A DNA stretch of 64,000 nucleotides from Leptodontidium sp. MPI-SDFR-AT-0119 (Eukaryota; Ascomycota; Leotiomycetes; Helotiales; Leptodontidiaceae). The notes beneath the pieces were generated by a model that saw nothing but the letters and a program-made list of their open reading frames with translations, was not told where the DNA came from and made no database searches. The stretch is taken from contig JAHLEZ010000053.1 in the NCBI GenBank assembly GCA_020726505.1, forward strand, positions 60,603 through 124,602, given 5' to 3'. Shown piece after piece: positions 1 through 11,657 of this stretch. A program made the position numbers and the translations under genes. The number at the start of each line of letters is the position of its first letter. The first letter of the stretch is position 1.

Positions 1-871
1 AAGACAAGACTTTGTACAGTCAGCAGGACCACTAATGGGCGGTCGTTTACCCAAAAATTAAACCCTTTTGGGCGATGCTTGTCAGAGCAGTTTGTATGTC
101 GGGCGGGCCAACTCTCTACCGAAAAACACCCCTGCCGTCCCTGTAGGCGCGAAAGTAAACCCTTACACTTCGTTTCAGGGCACTGTTGCAGGTTTAAGTC
201 ACGAGTATGTCAGGTGGCCGGATAACCAAATCTCTGCACGCTAGTGGTTACCGAGACTACTTGTAATTGTTACGGCTGGCAAGAGGTTGATACGGCGAGT
301 AGACTCTAGCTTTGTATTTGGGCCTAATGCTACGCTCAGAATCGAGAAGAAAAGACAAGGAGAAAAGGAGAGCTCTCTGTAGGAGGGAGCTCGAGTATAA
401 ATACATGAAGGACCCTCCTAATGGGGCCTAGCGTAGTCGAGCGCCATTCACATCAACATGTCGCAGGCTCGCCACCTAGTCTTCCCTATTAGGCTTAGCG
501 CCGTCGCATAGCCAGCGATGCTACGAGCCCGTGTCGGTTAGAATACGAGGCGCATCGTAGGTCGTAACAGTAATCTCCCTGATCGTCTGTCCATAGCTTT
601 TAATACTACAAGCTGATCAACCCAATTGACACTCTCCTGCTTCCTCGCTGTACGTGATTATCCTAGCAATAAAAACCTATTGTAAAAGTTTTATGAAATT
701 CTATTAATCTTGACAGACTTAAAAATCGTAATTTTGGTGTGAAAAGTGGCCCAAAGGGTGGGGTGGGGACTTAACTCTTAGGACTTATTTTCTTACTACG
801 GGGACGGTAACGCGAATCCCTGTGCTGATTAGGTCGACCCGGACCCCAACTCTACGATCTCGGTAGGCGAA
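1..871. other. Left-edge sequence without a supported gene
   Basis: No convincing coding region is visible. The stretch has moderate base composition, unlike the RIP-like tracts further right. Around 390-402 there is a TATA-like string (gtataaatacatgaag) about 95 bases upstream of the 80-bp direct repeat at 490-569. That arrangement, ending in ...GTAACA, could be the promoter and downstream end of a long terminal repeat, but no partner long enough to prove it is in the window. Confidence 0.4.
490..569 (+). repeat. 80-bp direct repeat, left copy
   Basis: Begins TAGGCTTAGCGCCGTC and ends CGTAGGTCGTAACA. It matches 20,014-20,093 in the same orientation, with 2 differences in 80 positions by eye. 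Flanking bases on both sides differ between the copies. The terminal CA and the TATA-like string upstream suggest the 3' end of an LTR; that is inference. Confidence 0.8.
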
Positions 872-1211
872 ATGAGGGGACTTACCTTAGAGACCGGACC
901 CACGAATCAGGGCTTGAGAAACTCGGACGGGGGGCTCCTCCCGAGATGGAATAACGGTACAGAAAAGCCTGTTCTAGGCAGTCTGTCACCTTGTTGCCTA
1001 CGACGGGAAAGCCATAGTGAGTCACTGAAAATGAAGCTATTCCGAAGGAAGGAGATATCGATATGAAGTAAAAAACAGGGAGTATAGCGAATCCCTGTAA
1101 ACCAACTGACAGGCACGGAGCCGGCTGTTCGTCGACAGGACCATGGGCGGCATAGATATTCGTGATCAGTCATTACCAACCAACCTCCCAAACGCCCTTA
1201 AACAAAGTCGA

Positions 1212-1360
1212 ACCAAGTCCACCCCAAGCACCTCTAATTCTCCGCGCAAGTTGAATGTCTTTTTGCATAATGGTGCTGCTTCTTGGAGAGCTTGAATTGC
1301 TTGGGATTGCTATCGTATGCCTTCTCCTTGCGGACGAAAATTGAGAGCAACTTCTCGGAC
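1212..1360 (-). pseudogene. CenH3 (CENP-A-like centromeric histone H3) gene fragment
   Basis: Reading the minus strand from 1360, one frame gives VREVALNFRPQGEGIR, a stop, then QSQAIQALQEAA. A second frame then gives TIMQKDIQLARRIRGAWGGL. These are the alpha-1/alpha-2 and C-terminal segments of a histone H3 fold. The details (SQAIQALQEAA, IMQKDIQLARRIRG, no GERA ending) are those of fungal centromeric H3 rather than canonical H3. The stop sits where a Trp is expected (TGG to TAG). About 20 residues covering the end of alpha-2 and loop 2 are missing, with a frame change at the join, so this cannot make a histone. It is continuous and in frame, across two stops, with the zinc-finger fragment upstream of it. 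Either fragment capture or a decayed duplicate could explain it. Confidence 0.75.
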
Positions 1361-1363
1361 CTA

Positions 1364-1627
1364 TCATCTCTTGGCTCTCGCAACACGGGAATGGGGTGGC
1401 GATGGGCGGGGGGGGAAACTTATCGAATTCAACTCTGACCTGTGCTGGATTAAACCATCAATTTTCTGGACCTCGTGGATGATTCGATCGCGGTCTTTCT
1501 TTGGCATATTATGGGTGTCCTCATCTTTCAAATGGGTGTTGATATTGCTGGGTAATACGGCGTACCGGCATTCTGGATCGGAACACACTACCAATCGCTG
1601 CTCTGGGACATGCACGAATGGATCCAT
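1364..1627 (-). pseudogene. N-terminal fragment of an OrsD-type (DUF3505) zinc-finger protein
   Basis: The frame starts at an ATG at 1627 (MDPFVHVPEQRLVVC) and runs about 87 codons to a stop. The segment has C-x4-C, then AVLPSNINTHLKDEDTH, which supplies two histidines, then KDRDRIIHEVQKIDGLIQ. From family knowledge this is the usual start of fungal OrsD-domain proteins: an open C2H2-like finger followed by a helical segment and an FPPP stretch. Only this N-terminal piece is present; the reading runs through RVARAKR and two stops into the CenH3 fragment. It resembles, but is not identical to, the finger regions of the minus-strand genes at 11.6, 16.0 and 19.8 kb, so it comes from another family member. 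No promoter is evident upstream. Confidence 0.7.
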
Positions 1628-1639
1628 GATAAACAAATC

Positions 1640-2936
1640 AACGTGACTCTTGTATTTAAATTTTGATGCTTCTACTGTCTACTCTACTGCCTTACACGTC
1701 TTCTTGTTCGACGCGTTCTATGACAATGCTCGTAACCCATACGTGTTTGTGGAAATGAACGAACTCCCTTTCCGCTTTTATACCATTTTATGATTTTTAT
1801 GCTGATTTTTATGCTTTGGGCGGGATTTTGCTTACCTGGCCTGTGCATTTGCTCTCCCCCATCAAAAATCCATCCGCTGGATAATGGCCTTGATAAATAA
1901 CCCCACGGTGGGCTTTGGGTTAATATTTTGACGGGGTTGGTGTCGCATATGCCGGGGCTAACTCATACTCGAATTTGAGCTGCATCCGAGCTTATTTGGA
2001 CGTAACCCTAACAAATCAACTTGGCTAAATCAACTTGGCCCTCTCGGCAAATCTACGCTAATGGGTTGTATGGGGAAATAAACCAACTACACTGAAGTTG
2101 GTTTTCTAATGGTGGTTAGCGGTTATCTTTATATCTCTACATCTTTATCTTTTTACCGCTTCGGGGTTGCGGGGGCTGCTGCTTTCTTCCATGTACTTCT
2201 GGGTTGCGGGGGCTCTGATTTACAAATATAACTCTTATTTTCTGCGTATTACCCTTGTAAGTACTTCCGGGTTGCGGGGGGAATTACGATTAAATATAGT
2301 TACTTACTTTCTTACTTTTTTTTACTCGCTTTTTTCCCTATTTACTTGCGTTTCCCTTTCCCCCCCCCCGGATATGGGGTTCAATAACCCTAATCCAACT
2401 CTTAATACTTCATTCCTATACTATAAAAATTCGTCATCTTAATCTTCTTATTTATTTATTTATTCATTCTTTAATATCACTTTATTTTGATACGTTATGT
2501 ATTTTAACTAAGACTATTTTATCTATTTTAATAATGAAAATAAAACAAAGATTGCTTGATTTCTCAAAATAACTTTTTATATATTATTAAATTAAGTTTT
2601 ATTATATAAATTCTATTTTTTAAATCTTCCTTTAAAAAATTTCTTATCCTCCTTTTTTATATTCTTTTCCCATATTCTTTTCATTCATTCTTATTTCTTA
2701 TTTTTTAATTAATAATTAAATCATTTTATACCTTGGCCTTTTTTTTAAAAAAACAACTAAAACAAATATTCTTATTAAAATCCTTTCTCTAATATCTTAA
2801 TCCTAACTCCAATCGTCGTACGTATTTTATAACTCTCGTTTGAAGTATTCCTTGATATCTCTGCCCTTTTTTAAATTGTAATAAAATCCCCTTTTTTTTA
2901 ATAACCCTTTCTAATGAATTATTTGTATAAGTATTA
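1640..2936. other. AT- and pyrimidine-rich spacer with three GC-rich motifs
   Basis: No gene is supported. A motif close to GGGTTGCGGGGG occurs near 2164, 2204 and 2269, each time followed by a T-rich stretch. From about 2450 the top strand becomes very poor in G, ending at the left inverted repeat of the pogo element. Confidence 0.5.
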
Positions 2937-3028
2937 CTCGTCGGTTTCCTGATTTTTTTTGTTTTTTTTTCCGACCTACTTGCGTAGGTCGGAACCACCA
3001 ACTTCGACATACCAGCAACTTCGACATG
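2937..3028 (+). repeat. Left terminal inverted repeat of the pogo-class element
   Basis: Begins CTCGTCGGTTTCCTGA, continues through a T8-G-T9 run, then a short hairpin (arms CCGACCTAC/GTAGGTCGG around the loop ttgc at about 2971-2992). It ends with two direct copies of CAACTTCGACAT separated by 5 bp, which look like paired transposase-binding sites. Outside the hairpin loop it is an exact reverse complement of the right end. Confidence 0.9.
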
Positions 3029-3426
3029 ACGACTTAATCAAGGAATAACTTTTTTACTACTAATATAATCGACTTAAAAGTTGGATTATTAAATCCGGAA
3101 CAAAATTCTACATAAATCACACTTTAAATAACGTCATTCGATTCATGTAGTGCATCGTAATTAAATAGACTAAGCAAGAATTTGGGGTCCCGCGGGGCTT
3201 AAAACAGCCAAAATATCAACTTCTACGTCTAACTTCTTAGCCCTTTTATAGATTTTAATAAAAAAAGATCCACGGGATATACGAACTATATATATTCCAA
3301 TCGATTCCGAGATTTATATAACGATCGCATAACGTTTAGTAGTGGAAAATAAGTGGTTATATCAAAAATATAGGTTTCGGGATACTCGCTTATGTAATCC
3401 CTCTTCAACCCTAACTCAGATACCCC

Positions 3427-5936
3427 TCAATTGTAATCATCGTAATCTACAGGCCCACTACCACCATTATCACTCAAATTGACGTCGGAATCGGAATCAG
3501 CGAACGAATCTGACTCTATAGGGCTCTCAATATCACTGCCATCCTCTTGCTCGTTATCGCTAGATATCTCAATCGCTTTTTATGTTAGTCTTTTAGCGCG
3601 AATTGGTCTTTGAGATGCGGCCATAACTACAGGCTCTTATTGGGTAGCCTCTTCTTCTTTAATTGTAGTCGATTTCCGACCCCTAGGCTTCTTCCCAGTA
3701 CTAATCAACGCTTGTAACTTCATAGCTTTGTCGAGTTTATATTGTATTTTAGCCTGAGCTTTCTCCTCCCGGATGCGTGCCTTTTCTATTCTTTTTTGAA
3801 CCTTCGCAGTTTCTTTCTCCTCCCTCTTTTGCTGTCGAGCTAAAGCTTTAGTAACTCTCTCCTCTTCTAACTTTAATATATTTCTAATAATATTCGCCTC
3901 CCTTTGAAGCTTCGCAAGTTTGGACTCCTGGGCAGCATTATTCCTTTCGCCGATGATTCGCAATCCTTCGCTAGAGAAGATTACGCGGCCCTTACCGCGA
4001 GGTTTGACTCTCTTAGCACCCTCTTCGTCATTTAGTACAAGGGAATTACTGCCCTAGGTATTATTTAGAACGGTTGAAGTAAGCTCTTGGCGCGCGGCGT
4101 CGGCTATAATCGCACTGACTGTACTACCTTTGCGGAACTTCTTATTAGAGAGTCGCCTTAATGGAGACGATAATATATCTTCGTAGGTCTCAAGAAATTC
4201 GGCGTGTGCGTTGATTCCTTTAGCTTTATATGGGGTACCAAAAAATGGCGTCTTTTTGTACCAACGAGGATCATCCGCCGTACCTTTGAGCCCGTAATTC
4301 CCGTAGTCTTCTATACCTCTAGGTTGCGAAGGTTGCTCTGGAGTAGTTGCCACTTCTAGTAATTCGTCGATACGAGAGCTTGCCAATGGAGCTATCAAAT
4401 CGTTTGTAATATTAACATTGTCGTCACGTGGGAGCTGTGGAAGCTCAATTCCGTCCTCTGGCTCATCGTCGAAAGCTCCGTCATTATAAGTCCACGGGAT
4501 ATAGTCGTATTCTTCGTCTGACGCTGTTTCGGCCTCCCAGAACTCGTTATTAACTGGAATCCAGCGTGGCACTGGCTCGTTAGATGCAGGAACATTAATT
4601 ACTGTGAATGGATCACCCGGGGTATGGTTATACACCCGTCCACCCGTGTCTTTGTCGCCCATTTGAGTATCCTGGGTAAGCTTAAAAGCTTTAATAATGA
4701 CATCCGCGTTTAATGACCATATGCCGGTACGCCTGAAGGCTGACTGAATCGTCTCTTTCTTGAAGGTTTTGGCTCTGATCTGGTGAAGGCATTGAAGAAA
4801 GGTGTATTTAGTAAAAGAGTTACAGCCGTCTCTAATTCTATCTTTAATTGCTCGGCAATACCAGTGCTTTTCAGACTGGAAACAAGCAACGTCGAGTGGT
4901 TGTGTGGCATGTGTTGAGTGAGTAATTAAATAGAAAGGTATGATCTTTAGTTGCTCACACCTAGAAATAAACTCGTAGGTCATATGGCTACCATGGCTAT
5001 TAAATATCAAGAGACGCCAAGGGCCTTGTTGGCGGCCTTTAGTTTGTTAATCAAAGTGTTAAAGCCACTCTAATGCGAGCTCGTCACTTAAGTACCCCTT
5101 TTCACTATAAGAGATCTTTGTGCCTGGTAGTAGGTTGTTGTTAAATATCTTCTCAAGGTAAATAGTCCCCGGCATAATAATGTAACAATCAATGGCGTAG
5201 CCAGCGGCAGAGATACACTCAATAATTGACATAGACTCGCGGTCGACAGGGTCACGGGTAAAAACCTAGAAACAGTTAATACGCACTCAGTCATTAGGAT
5301 AAGCGGTTTTTTAGTAGTAAAACGTACCTTCCGGATGTTCTTGTGCGTAATAACCGTTGTACTACTAATGCACCCGACCCTGAAGCCAATTTCGTCCATA
5401 TTGAAGATATCTTTCCAATGTATTGAGTATTTAGCCATTACTATAGCTAACTTCTCAAAGCAACCAGTAATCTCTTCAATCGTCATACAATCTTTACGCT
5501 TTTGGTCCATTGGAGTAGTCCGCAAAGCATGATATCGGCCAGTAACGTCTATTCTGTCCACCCATCTTCTAGCCCAATTCTGCCCAATTCGCTGGAATAT
5601 CTCCATAGAGAGACTTAATATCATAGTTGCGGCGGCAACAATCATATTATATCTCATAGGAAAGCCTCTCTTAATGGCAGTATCAATATACTATATTAAA
5701 GACGCCTCTTGAGCCTCATTTAATTTCTTGTTATGACCCCCATTCTCAGCCAACGTCTTTGAACTATCACTCTTCTTATAACGACTATTCAACGTAGAGT
5801 AACTAACTCCACGGAAAACGCTAGCAGCGATACGTAGACTGGTAATATCGGTATCATCTGGGTTCTTATATGCCGCCAAAGCAGCCTGAATCCTAGCCTC
5901 CTGGCTCATATAAGCGGGGGTCTTGTATTTGGGCAT
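3427..5936 (-). pseudogene. Pogo-class DDE transposase, inactivated
   Basis: Likely start at 5936 (MPKYKTPAYMSQEARIQAAL), a helix-turn-helix of the psq/CENP-B type, followed by a second DNA-binding helix region. The first catalytic Asp is in FNMDEIGFRVG. A 62-nt intron at 5327-5266 (donor GTACGT, acceptor TTTCTAG) must be removed to keep the frame. The second catalytic site reads IFNSHGSH where the family has D-x-HGSH, so Asp is replaced by Asn. The third Asp is in HATQPLDVACF. The C-terminus is a charged coiled coil (about 3640-3960) and an acidic tail ending at the TGA at 3427. In-frame stops occur near 5691, 5072, 5063, 4054, 3637 and 3580; several fit C-to-T change. With the catalytic Asp lost, it is certainly non-functional. 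Confidence 0.9.
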
Positions 5937-6344
5937 CTTCCGTATGCGAGCAATCCTAGCATCCAAAGGAGACTTCTTCTTGCCCTTCTTGGACCCTCCA
6001 TGCTTGATTTGAGGCGTAGATTTGGCTATGGTAGGCGTAGTTCGTAGTCTGGATTGAATCGTGTATGTGTAGGGAGGATATCGCGTTTTTACGTGTTGGT
6101 GGGATATCCGGACGCGATTTGGCACCCTTGTCAATGAACTGCGGGACGTCCCGAGGTGCCAAGACCTACTAGCTTTGCACCAAAAAACCATATTCAGTTC
6201 AAAACAACGCATGATTAATTAGCCCTAGCCCTAATGCACTAGTGTGATAATTATACTTTCAACTACGGCGCGTTTTTCTATGAAGAAATCAAATCAAACG
6301 GACTAGAATTGGATTTTTAAAGTAATTAAACAGGCTGAATAGGC

Positions 6345-6436
6345 CATGTCGAAGTTGCTGGTATGTCGAAGTTGGTGGTTCCGACCTACTTGCGTAGGTC
6401 GGAAAAAAAAACAAAAAAAATCAGGAAACCGACGAG
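6345..6436 (-). repeat. Right terminal inverted repeat of the pogo-class element
   Basis: Same length and order as the left end, inverted: two copies of the 12-bp CAACTTCGACAT site, the hairpin, the A9-C-A8 run, and the terminal CGACGAG. The 4-base hairpin loop reads ttgc on the top strand at both ends, so it is the one part that is not inverted between them. Confidence 0.9.
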
Positions 6437-6573
6437 TATATGTAATATAAGTTTACGTAAAATAATACACAAAAAACATATCTTATTTTTATTCACTTAT
6501 TAAAGTCGATAATGTCCTACTAACTTCATGTTAGCTATTAATACAAGAAATACTTTATTCACCTTTATACCAT

Positions 6574-9500
6574 TTACCCGGCCCGTTGGAACTCCTCGCA
6601 ATACGCTTCAAACGCCTCGACGGCCTTGTTGCGGTTAAACCCCCCTCGATCACTGACCTCGTCAAGCCATCGCTGCAACTGTGCAACCCCAACCACTTTA
6701 TAACCCTCCCGGTCCAACCATTTCTTCAGCCAGCCCTGCCGATGTAGTATAAATAGCACCGGCATAATCACGTCCCTATACGGGCAAGTAATATCCAGCG
6801 AAGTCCGAAGCCCGCACTTATTAATATCCTCCTTACACCAAGAACACCTGCCCCGCCGAAAGTAATCCATCCCATTTTGCCAGTCTACGCACTCGGAATA
6901 CCCAAGATTATCCGCCAAGCCCTTAGACCAGTAGCACGTCTTATACCAATGCTTATTATTACTCTGCGGCGCCCCCGTCACCTCGCAGTAGATGCAATGC
7001 CTACTAAGCCACTTAATCACCCGCGAGCGCCGGCTCAAGATGTCCTCTTTAGCTGACTCGACTGCCCTGCCAATTTCCTTTTCTACTTCCAACTCGACTT
7101 CCACCTCGTCCTCACTATCTACTCCGTCCGGGAGAGTGCCTAACTCCTCTTCCGTTATGGCAATGACGGCGCCATCCAAACACTCGGTACTACTTCCGTC
7201 CCTTCCCCCCTTAGCCCTATCGTCTCTCTGAAGCATCGTCCATAAAAGCCACATCCCGTTGCTTGCTAACAACGGCGCCTTGGACTTTCTGTCGAGCCCG
7301 AAGACCAAGCCATTTCCGATATCCCACAATGTTTTGGCCATAATAGCCCCCTTCAGCGAGTGCTCCTTGGCTATGGGGAAGACAAAACCAGCTAAGCCAT
7401 AGACACGCCGCAACACCACTCCATTAGCATGCTTGCTTGTTCTCGATCCCTTTACAGATCTACTAGCTAATCCCACACTTCCAACAGTCACGGCACCTTC
7501 AATCGAGCTGAATGCCTTGCCGTAGCCATTCGCTCTGTTCTATATTTAAACCACCAGTCCTCGTGCACGTCGCTAGAGAATGCTCTGCTTCAGCCGACCT
7601 ATATGTCGCCCAGCAGAACCCACAATGCCTTTGAACCTCGTTCATTTTACCCTCAAATCGCTGCAACTCGGTGGCGATTCGGACCTGGCCTGCAGTCTAA
7701 TCCGAAACCCCTCCTCCGCAGCAGTCGCAAAGCCGTCCGCCGACCTCCTCACAAGTCTGTCCTTCCTCGTCGAGATAACCACTCATAGTAAAACGTCGAC
7801 ATTCCCGTATCTAAATAAACCGTTACATAGTAAGCTCGTCGACCGTCAACTCCGCAGCGTCTTACTTCGCTAACCGCTAGTATTCGGTATCTTCAAGCAA
7901 AATAATAGAATTAACATCCTCCCCGGCTCGCCCACCACGCCCAGTCTCTTATACAAAGTCAATTATGCTATACGGGACACTAATGTACACGATATAGATG
8001 ATCCCGGGATAGTCTCCACCAATGCCAAGCGCCCCAGTTGCAGCCATAAACCCCGCCTCCTTCAACTATTTTTCTATAGCTGTATCCTTTTCATCAACCA
8101 TCGAATGGTAATGCGGACATCCTAACACTGTGGCCACCTCCTCAGTCCTATCCCGGCTACTGTAATAAAAAATTCCACGCTCCCCGAGCCCGAGACGCCG
8201 TAATCGTGCCATTTCCTTAACCAACTTTAACGCACTCTTGTTGGGACATCGCCGCACTATGTACCAGATGTTAGCCCGAACCGTGCTCATACGAATCAGA
8301 CGAAAGTCGGATATATACATCACCTCTCGCAGTTCATCGAGTCGAATCGGTGGGAGTGTAGCCGTCAGTAAGATCATAGGGCACCGGAGCACCTAAAGAT
8401 AACCGAGCTGCCGTAGCTTGGGCCGGTAATCACTAGCTGTAAATATAAGATGACATTTATCAAGTACGACACGCCGTAGTAGTTTTCTTTTTCGGAGCAT
8501 CGATCCATATATAATAAACCCGGTTATAGCTGCCCGGTCAGCGCTAACTACGACTACGGGGGCATACCGCGTCTCTCTATGGTGCCAGACGATATGCTCG
8601 ATATATGCAAGCCGCAGCCGCCGTACGTAGTCCTTCTCGAGTGCATTAAACAGTACCACCACGATGCTAACACTTGGGTCCCGAAGTATAGCTGGAAGTG
8701 TAAATGTTAGCGTCTTACCGCCACTAGTGGGTAATACCACGATCAATAGAGTCTGTTAGTCTAGCGTTACAAAGACGGCCTCTCTTTATTCGTCCGAACG
8801 AAACTCGGGCTCTTCTTGGCTTAACACCTTCTTTAGCCCTTCATAGATCTCTTCTCTAAAGTAGACGGGGACGGTGGCCAATAGTAGAACACCAGTTATT
8901 GCGGCTTCAAACCGTGGCCGACTAGGAAACATCATAGGCTTCGAGCCTGATAGTTCATACTTAGATGCATTTAAACTCATTAGGGTTAGTAACCCGGCCA
9001 GAAACGGACTAGACGGACTAGTCAGCGGTGGCATAAAAACCACTGGCTATGGTCTTCCTAATAGTAATCTAGACCTCTTTAACGTGAGACTAGCCGGTAG
9101 TGTCCCATATAACAAAACTCGATGATACTTAGCTGATGAGGATAGTTTCTTACTATCCAATCCTAGCAGTTAATGCCACTATAAACCAATAGCCCCAAAG
9201 ATCTGAATACTCTCGTCACTCAAGTTCCGGATAATATCACCACGAACCCTATACCGCTCGGTAATATCCTTCCTATAAGCAGCCGTAAAATCAATAGTAC
9301 TTACGATGACATTAGTATCTTCATATGGCATATCCTCAGTCACGAGTAGATCCCTCATAAACTCGGCACCAATATATTCACGGCCCATTTCAATCGCCAC
9401 ATTCCGGTAATCCTGCGTCGTCAATCGTACCCCTAACCGAATAGCGGTTTCCTATGTCAAGACCTTAGTCAAGTGCTCGCGAGTCCATGAACCATGCTTA

Positions 9501-11644
9501 TCATGCCAGAGATAATCACTCCGGGGAAGTCCGTTCGTTTTCTAGTCGAGAGTCTCTGAAAATGGCTACACGTAAGCCAGATATATAGCCCAGATCTGTC
9601 CTATCCGCTATAGGAGAAATCGTGGGATAACTTTAGCCTCACCAAAGAGTGCCTAAGACTTGTGATACCGCGTAACATACGCGATTCGTCCGCCGATCAC
9701 ATAAATATTACGCTCTTAAAGAAGTCCATTACGGAACCGAATAGGCGTGATCTCTTCTCCGCGACCTGGTGGACCACCGCCCTCATGCCCTAAAGCGAGC
9801 GACAGTTCTTTTAGTCGTCTTTACACCTGCCGATACTCGCGGACTCTCGTCATTCGCTATGTGTTCTTCTTTCGATCCCATAGTTGCTAGTCTTTTGGAG
9901 CCTTCAACATCTAATCCATCATCCACTGCCTCTTGTCCTTCATTCCATTAGCTTCATTTATCACCCATGACGCACCTCGTATAGCCAATGACAAATCATC
10001 TTAGATCATGTCTAAATTAATCTCAAACCGGTCCTTCTTCTAGGCCACCCACATAAGATCCTTCCACAAGATGTCTTCGGCCTCCCGAATCATATCATAG
10101 ATTACATCCTTAAACCGCTTAATCGGCAGTAGCTTCCCATAAAATTCCAAGATATCACCATCTAGACGGTTCGTTTCAAACCGAGTCCAAGTAATGCTAG
10201 GCTAGTTAATCTTTTGCATACTCATTATCTTGCCATACCCTAACATCTTAATTAAGAAGCTGCATAAGCTATAACTTCTAACCACGAGATATTTCTTCCG
10301 TAACTCAAGAAACCGGTCGATGTCTTCCGCAGTTTACTCTGCCCTCGTGGCTACTAGGAGTATATACTCAACAAACAAGACCCGAACGCAATACATAAAT
10401 CCAACGAGTATATATAAATACTCGTCACTACGCCTTAAGCGATTCTCGTCTTCTATAATGCCTAAGACAGCCGCAAAATGAATCATAGGACTGTCAAATC
10501 GATTATAGCCTTTCAGACTCTACAAAATCATAGACATTATAAGCGCACTCATCTTTTGGACCTGGGTGTCCTCGTTTTCTCCGGATTCTAATAACTCGAG
10601 CACGTCTTGCAATAGCTGTTTCTGCTCTAGGCTAAATTTTATCAGTTCACAGTAGTCTTTCATTACATCAAGCTCTCTACTATCACCAGCCTCCTGGGCC
10701 TCATCCCCCTCTTCATCCTCTTCAACTTCGTCTACAACAGCCTCCTAGGTCTCATCCTCCTCTTTACCCTCCTCAACTTCGTCCGCAATAGCCTCTCCAT
10801 TGTCGTCTATTAACCCTTCATCCCCGCTCTCACTTTCACCACCTTCGTAGCTCTCCCTCTCTTTCTGCGCTACGTACACTCGTAACAAATAGCAAGCAAA
10901 ACGCCGAAGATACGCAATATACCGGTCCAAGCTGTCCTCATTCTGCAACCGCACTATAGGTCGGTTCTCAACCTTCTCAGTCGAGTTCGCCGTTCGTAGC
11001 CAATACGGAGTATCGTCATGAAAGCTGCTCAGCCCATCCACAGCACGTTTAATCATCATATCGACGATTTCGCTCACGCGCTAGAGCTATTTGTTTTTCC
11101 GGTCCGGCAACCTGCTTACATAAGTAATACGTCTAATGTTGCGACTACCAAAGTGCGGTCGCTATTGCACAAAGTTCCACCAACCGGTATTGTCGCTCTT
11201 TTCAGTCTTAGAATCTGCAATCTCAAACCGTTTTGTGTCCCGCTCGTCTATTTCGTTGAATTCGCGTAGCAGCTGGTCCCGGACTGCGGCATCTTCGTTG
11301 TTGTCGTCGTCTGCTGCTTCTGCTTGTGGGAAAGCCTCCTCCTGGTTGGTCACAATAAAATATCGTTGAAATCCAGTCCTAAAGAACGTTTGCACCTTGA
11401 CTTCGGTCCAATGCGCCGGTTCGTCCTTGCTAACCTTCCAGCCATGCTCCTTGTTACAATGCCCGCGCATAGACTTATAATTGACTGATATGTGACCACA
11501 TTCCGAATCAGAACAGCACCAGCCATCTAGTGACTTTCCTAATGCCTCGAATGGAGTACAATGATGTGGTGGGGGTCGAACTTCTTTCGGGTGTAGCTGG
11601 TTCAAGATTGGTCGCTGATTTGCTGGTCCTTCTTTGTTCTCCAC
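6574..11644 (-). pseudogene. OrsD finger / recombinase-like / RecQ-type helicase gene, decayed
   Basis: Read from 11644 down. An OrsD-type finger (WCCSDSECGHISVNYKSMRGH) is followed by the typical WTEVKVQTFFRTGFQRYF segment. Next comes a low-complexity acidic stretch near 10.8 kb, then a recombinase-like domain whose box reads TTQDYRNVAIEMGREYIGAE (9.4 kb). A RecQ-type helicase core follows: an EFRSDE segment, motif I LPTSGGKT (8.72 kb), motif II DKCH (8.46 kb), motif III LLTATLPP (8.35 kb), and motifs V/VI ALGIGGDYPGI and ETGRGGRAGE (about 7.9-8.04 kb). A Cys-rich tail with CDCCGG, CGFCW, HCIYC and CSWC ends at 6574. Numerous stops (for example at 9179, 8789, 8764, 8393 and in motif VI) fit C-to-T changes, and motif II has Lys for the catalytic Glu. 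Between 7.2 and 7.5 kb two frames compete. It lies 13 bp downstream of the gene at 11,658, same strand, and appears to lack its own N-terminal finger. Confidence 0.8.
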
Positions 11645-11657
11645 GTGCTAACGTCTT

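Larger units (their letters stand above)
2937..6436 (-). mobile_element. Complete pogo-class (Tc1/mariner superfamily) DNA transposon
   Basis: 3,500 bp with 92-bp terminal inverted repeats at 2937-3028 and 6345-6436, each flanked by the dinucleotide TA (2935-2936 and 6437-6438), the target expected of this superfamily. The single gene inside is a minus-strand DDE transposase that is now inactive. The ends are nearly perfect although the gene is broken, so this copy may have been moved by an intact relative. Confidence 0.9.

Noticed and set aside
872..1191. Frames at 872-1066 (+) and 907-1191 (-)
   Set aside because: Overlapping on opposite strands, without domain or intron signals, next to a gene-fragment region.
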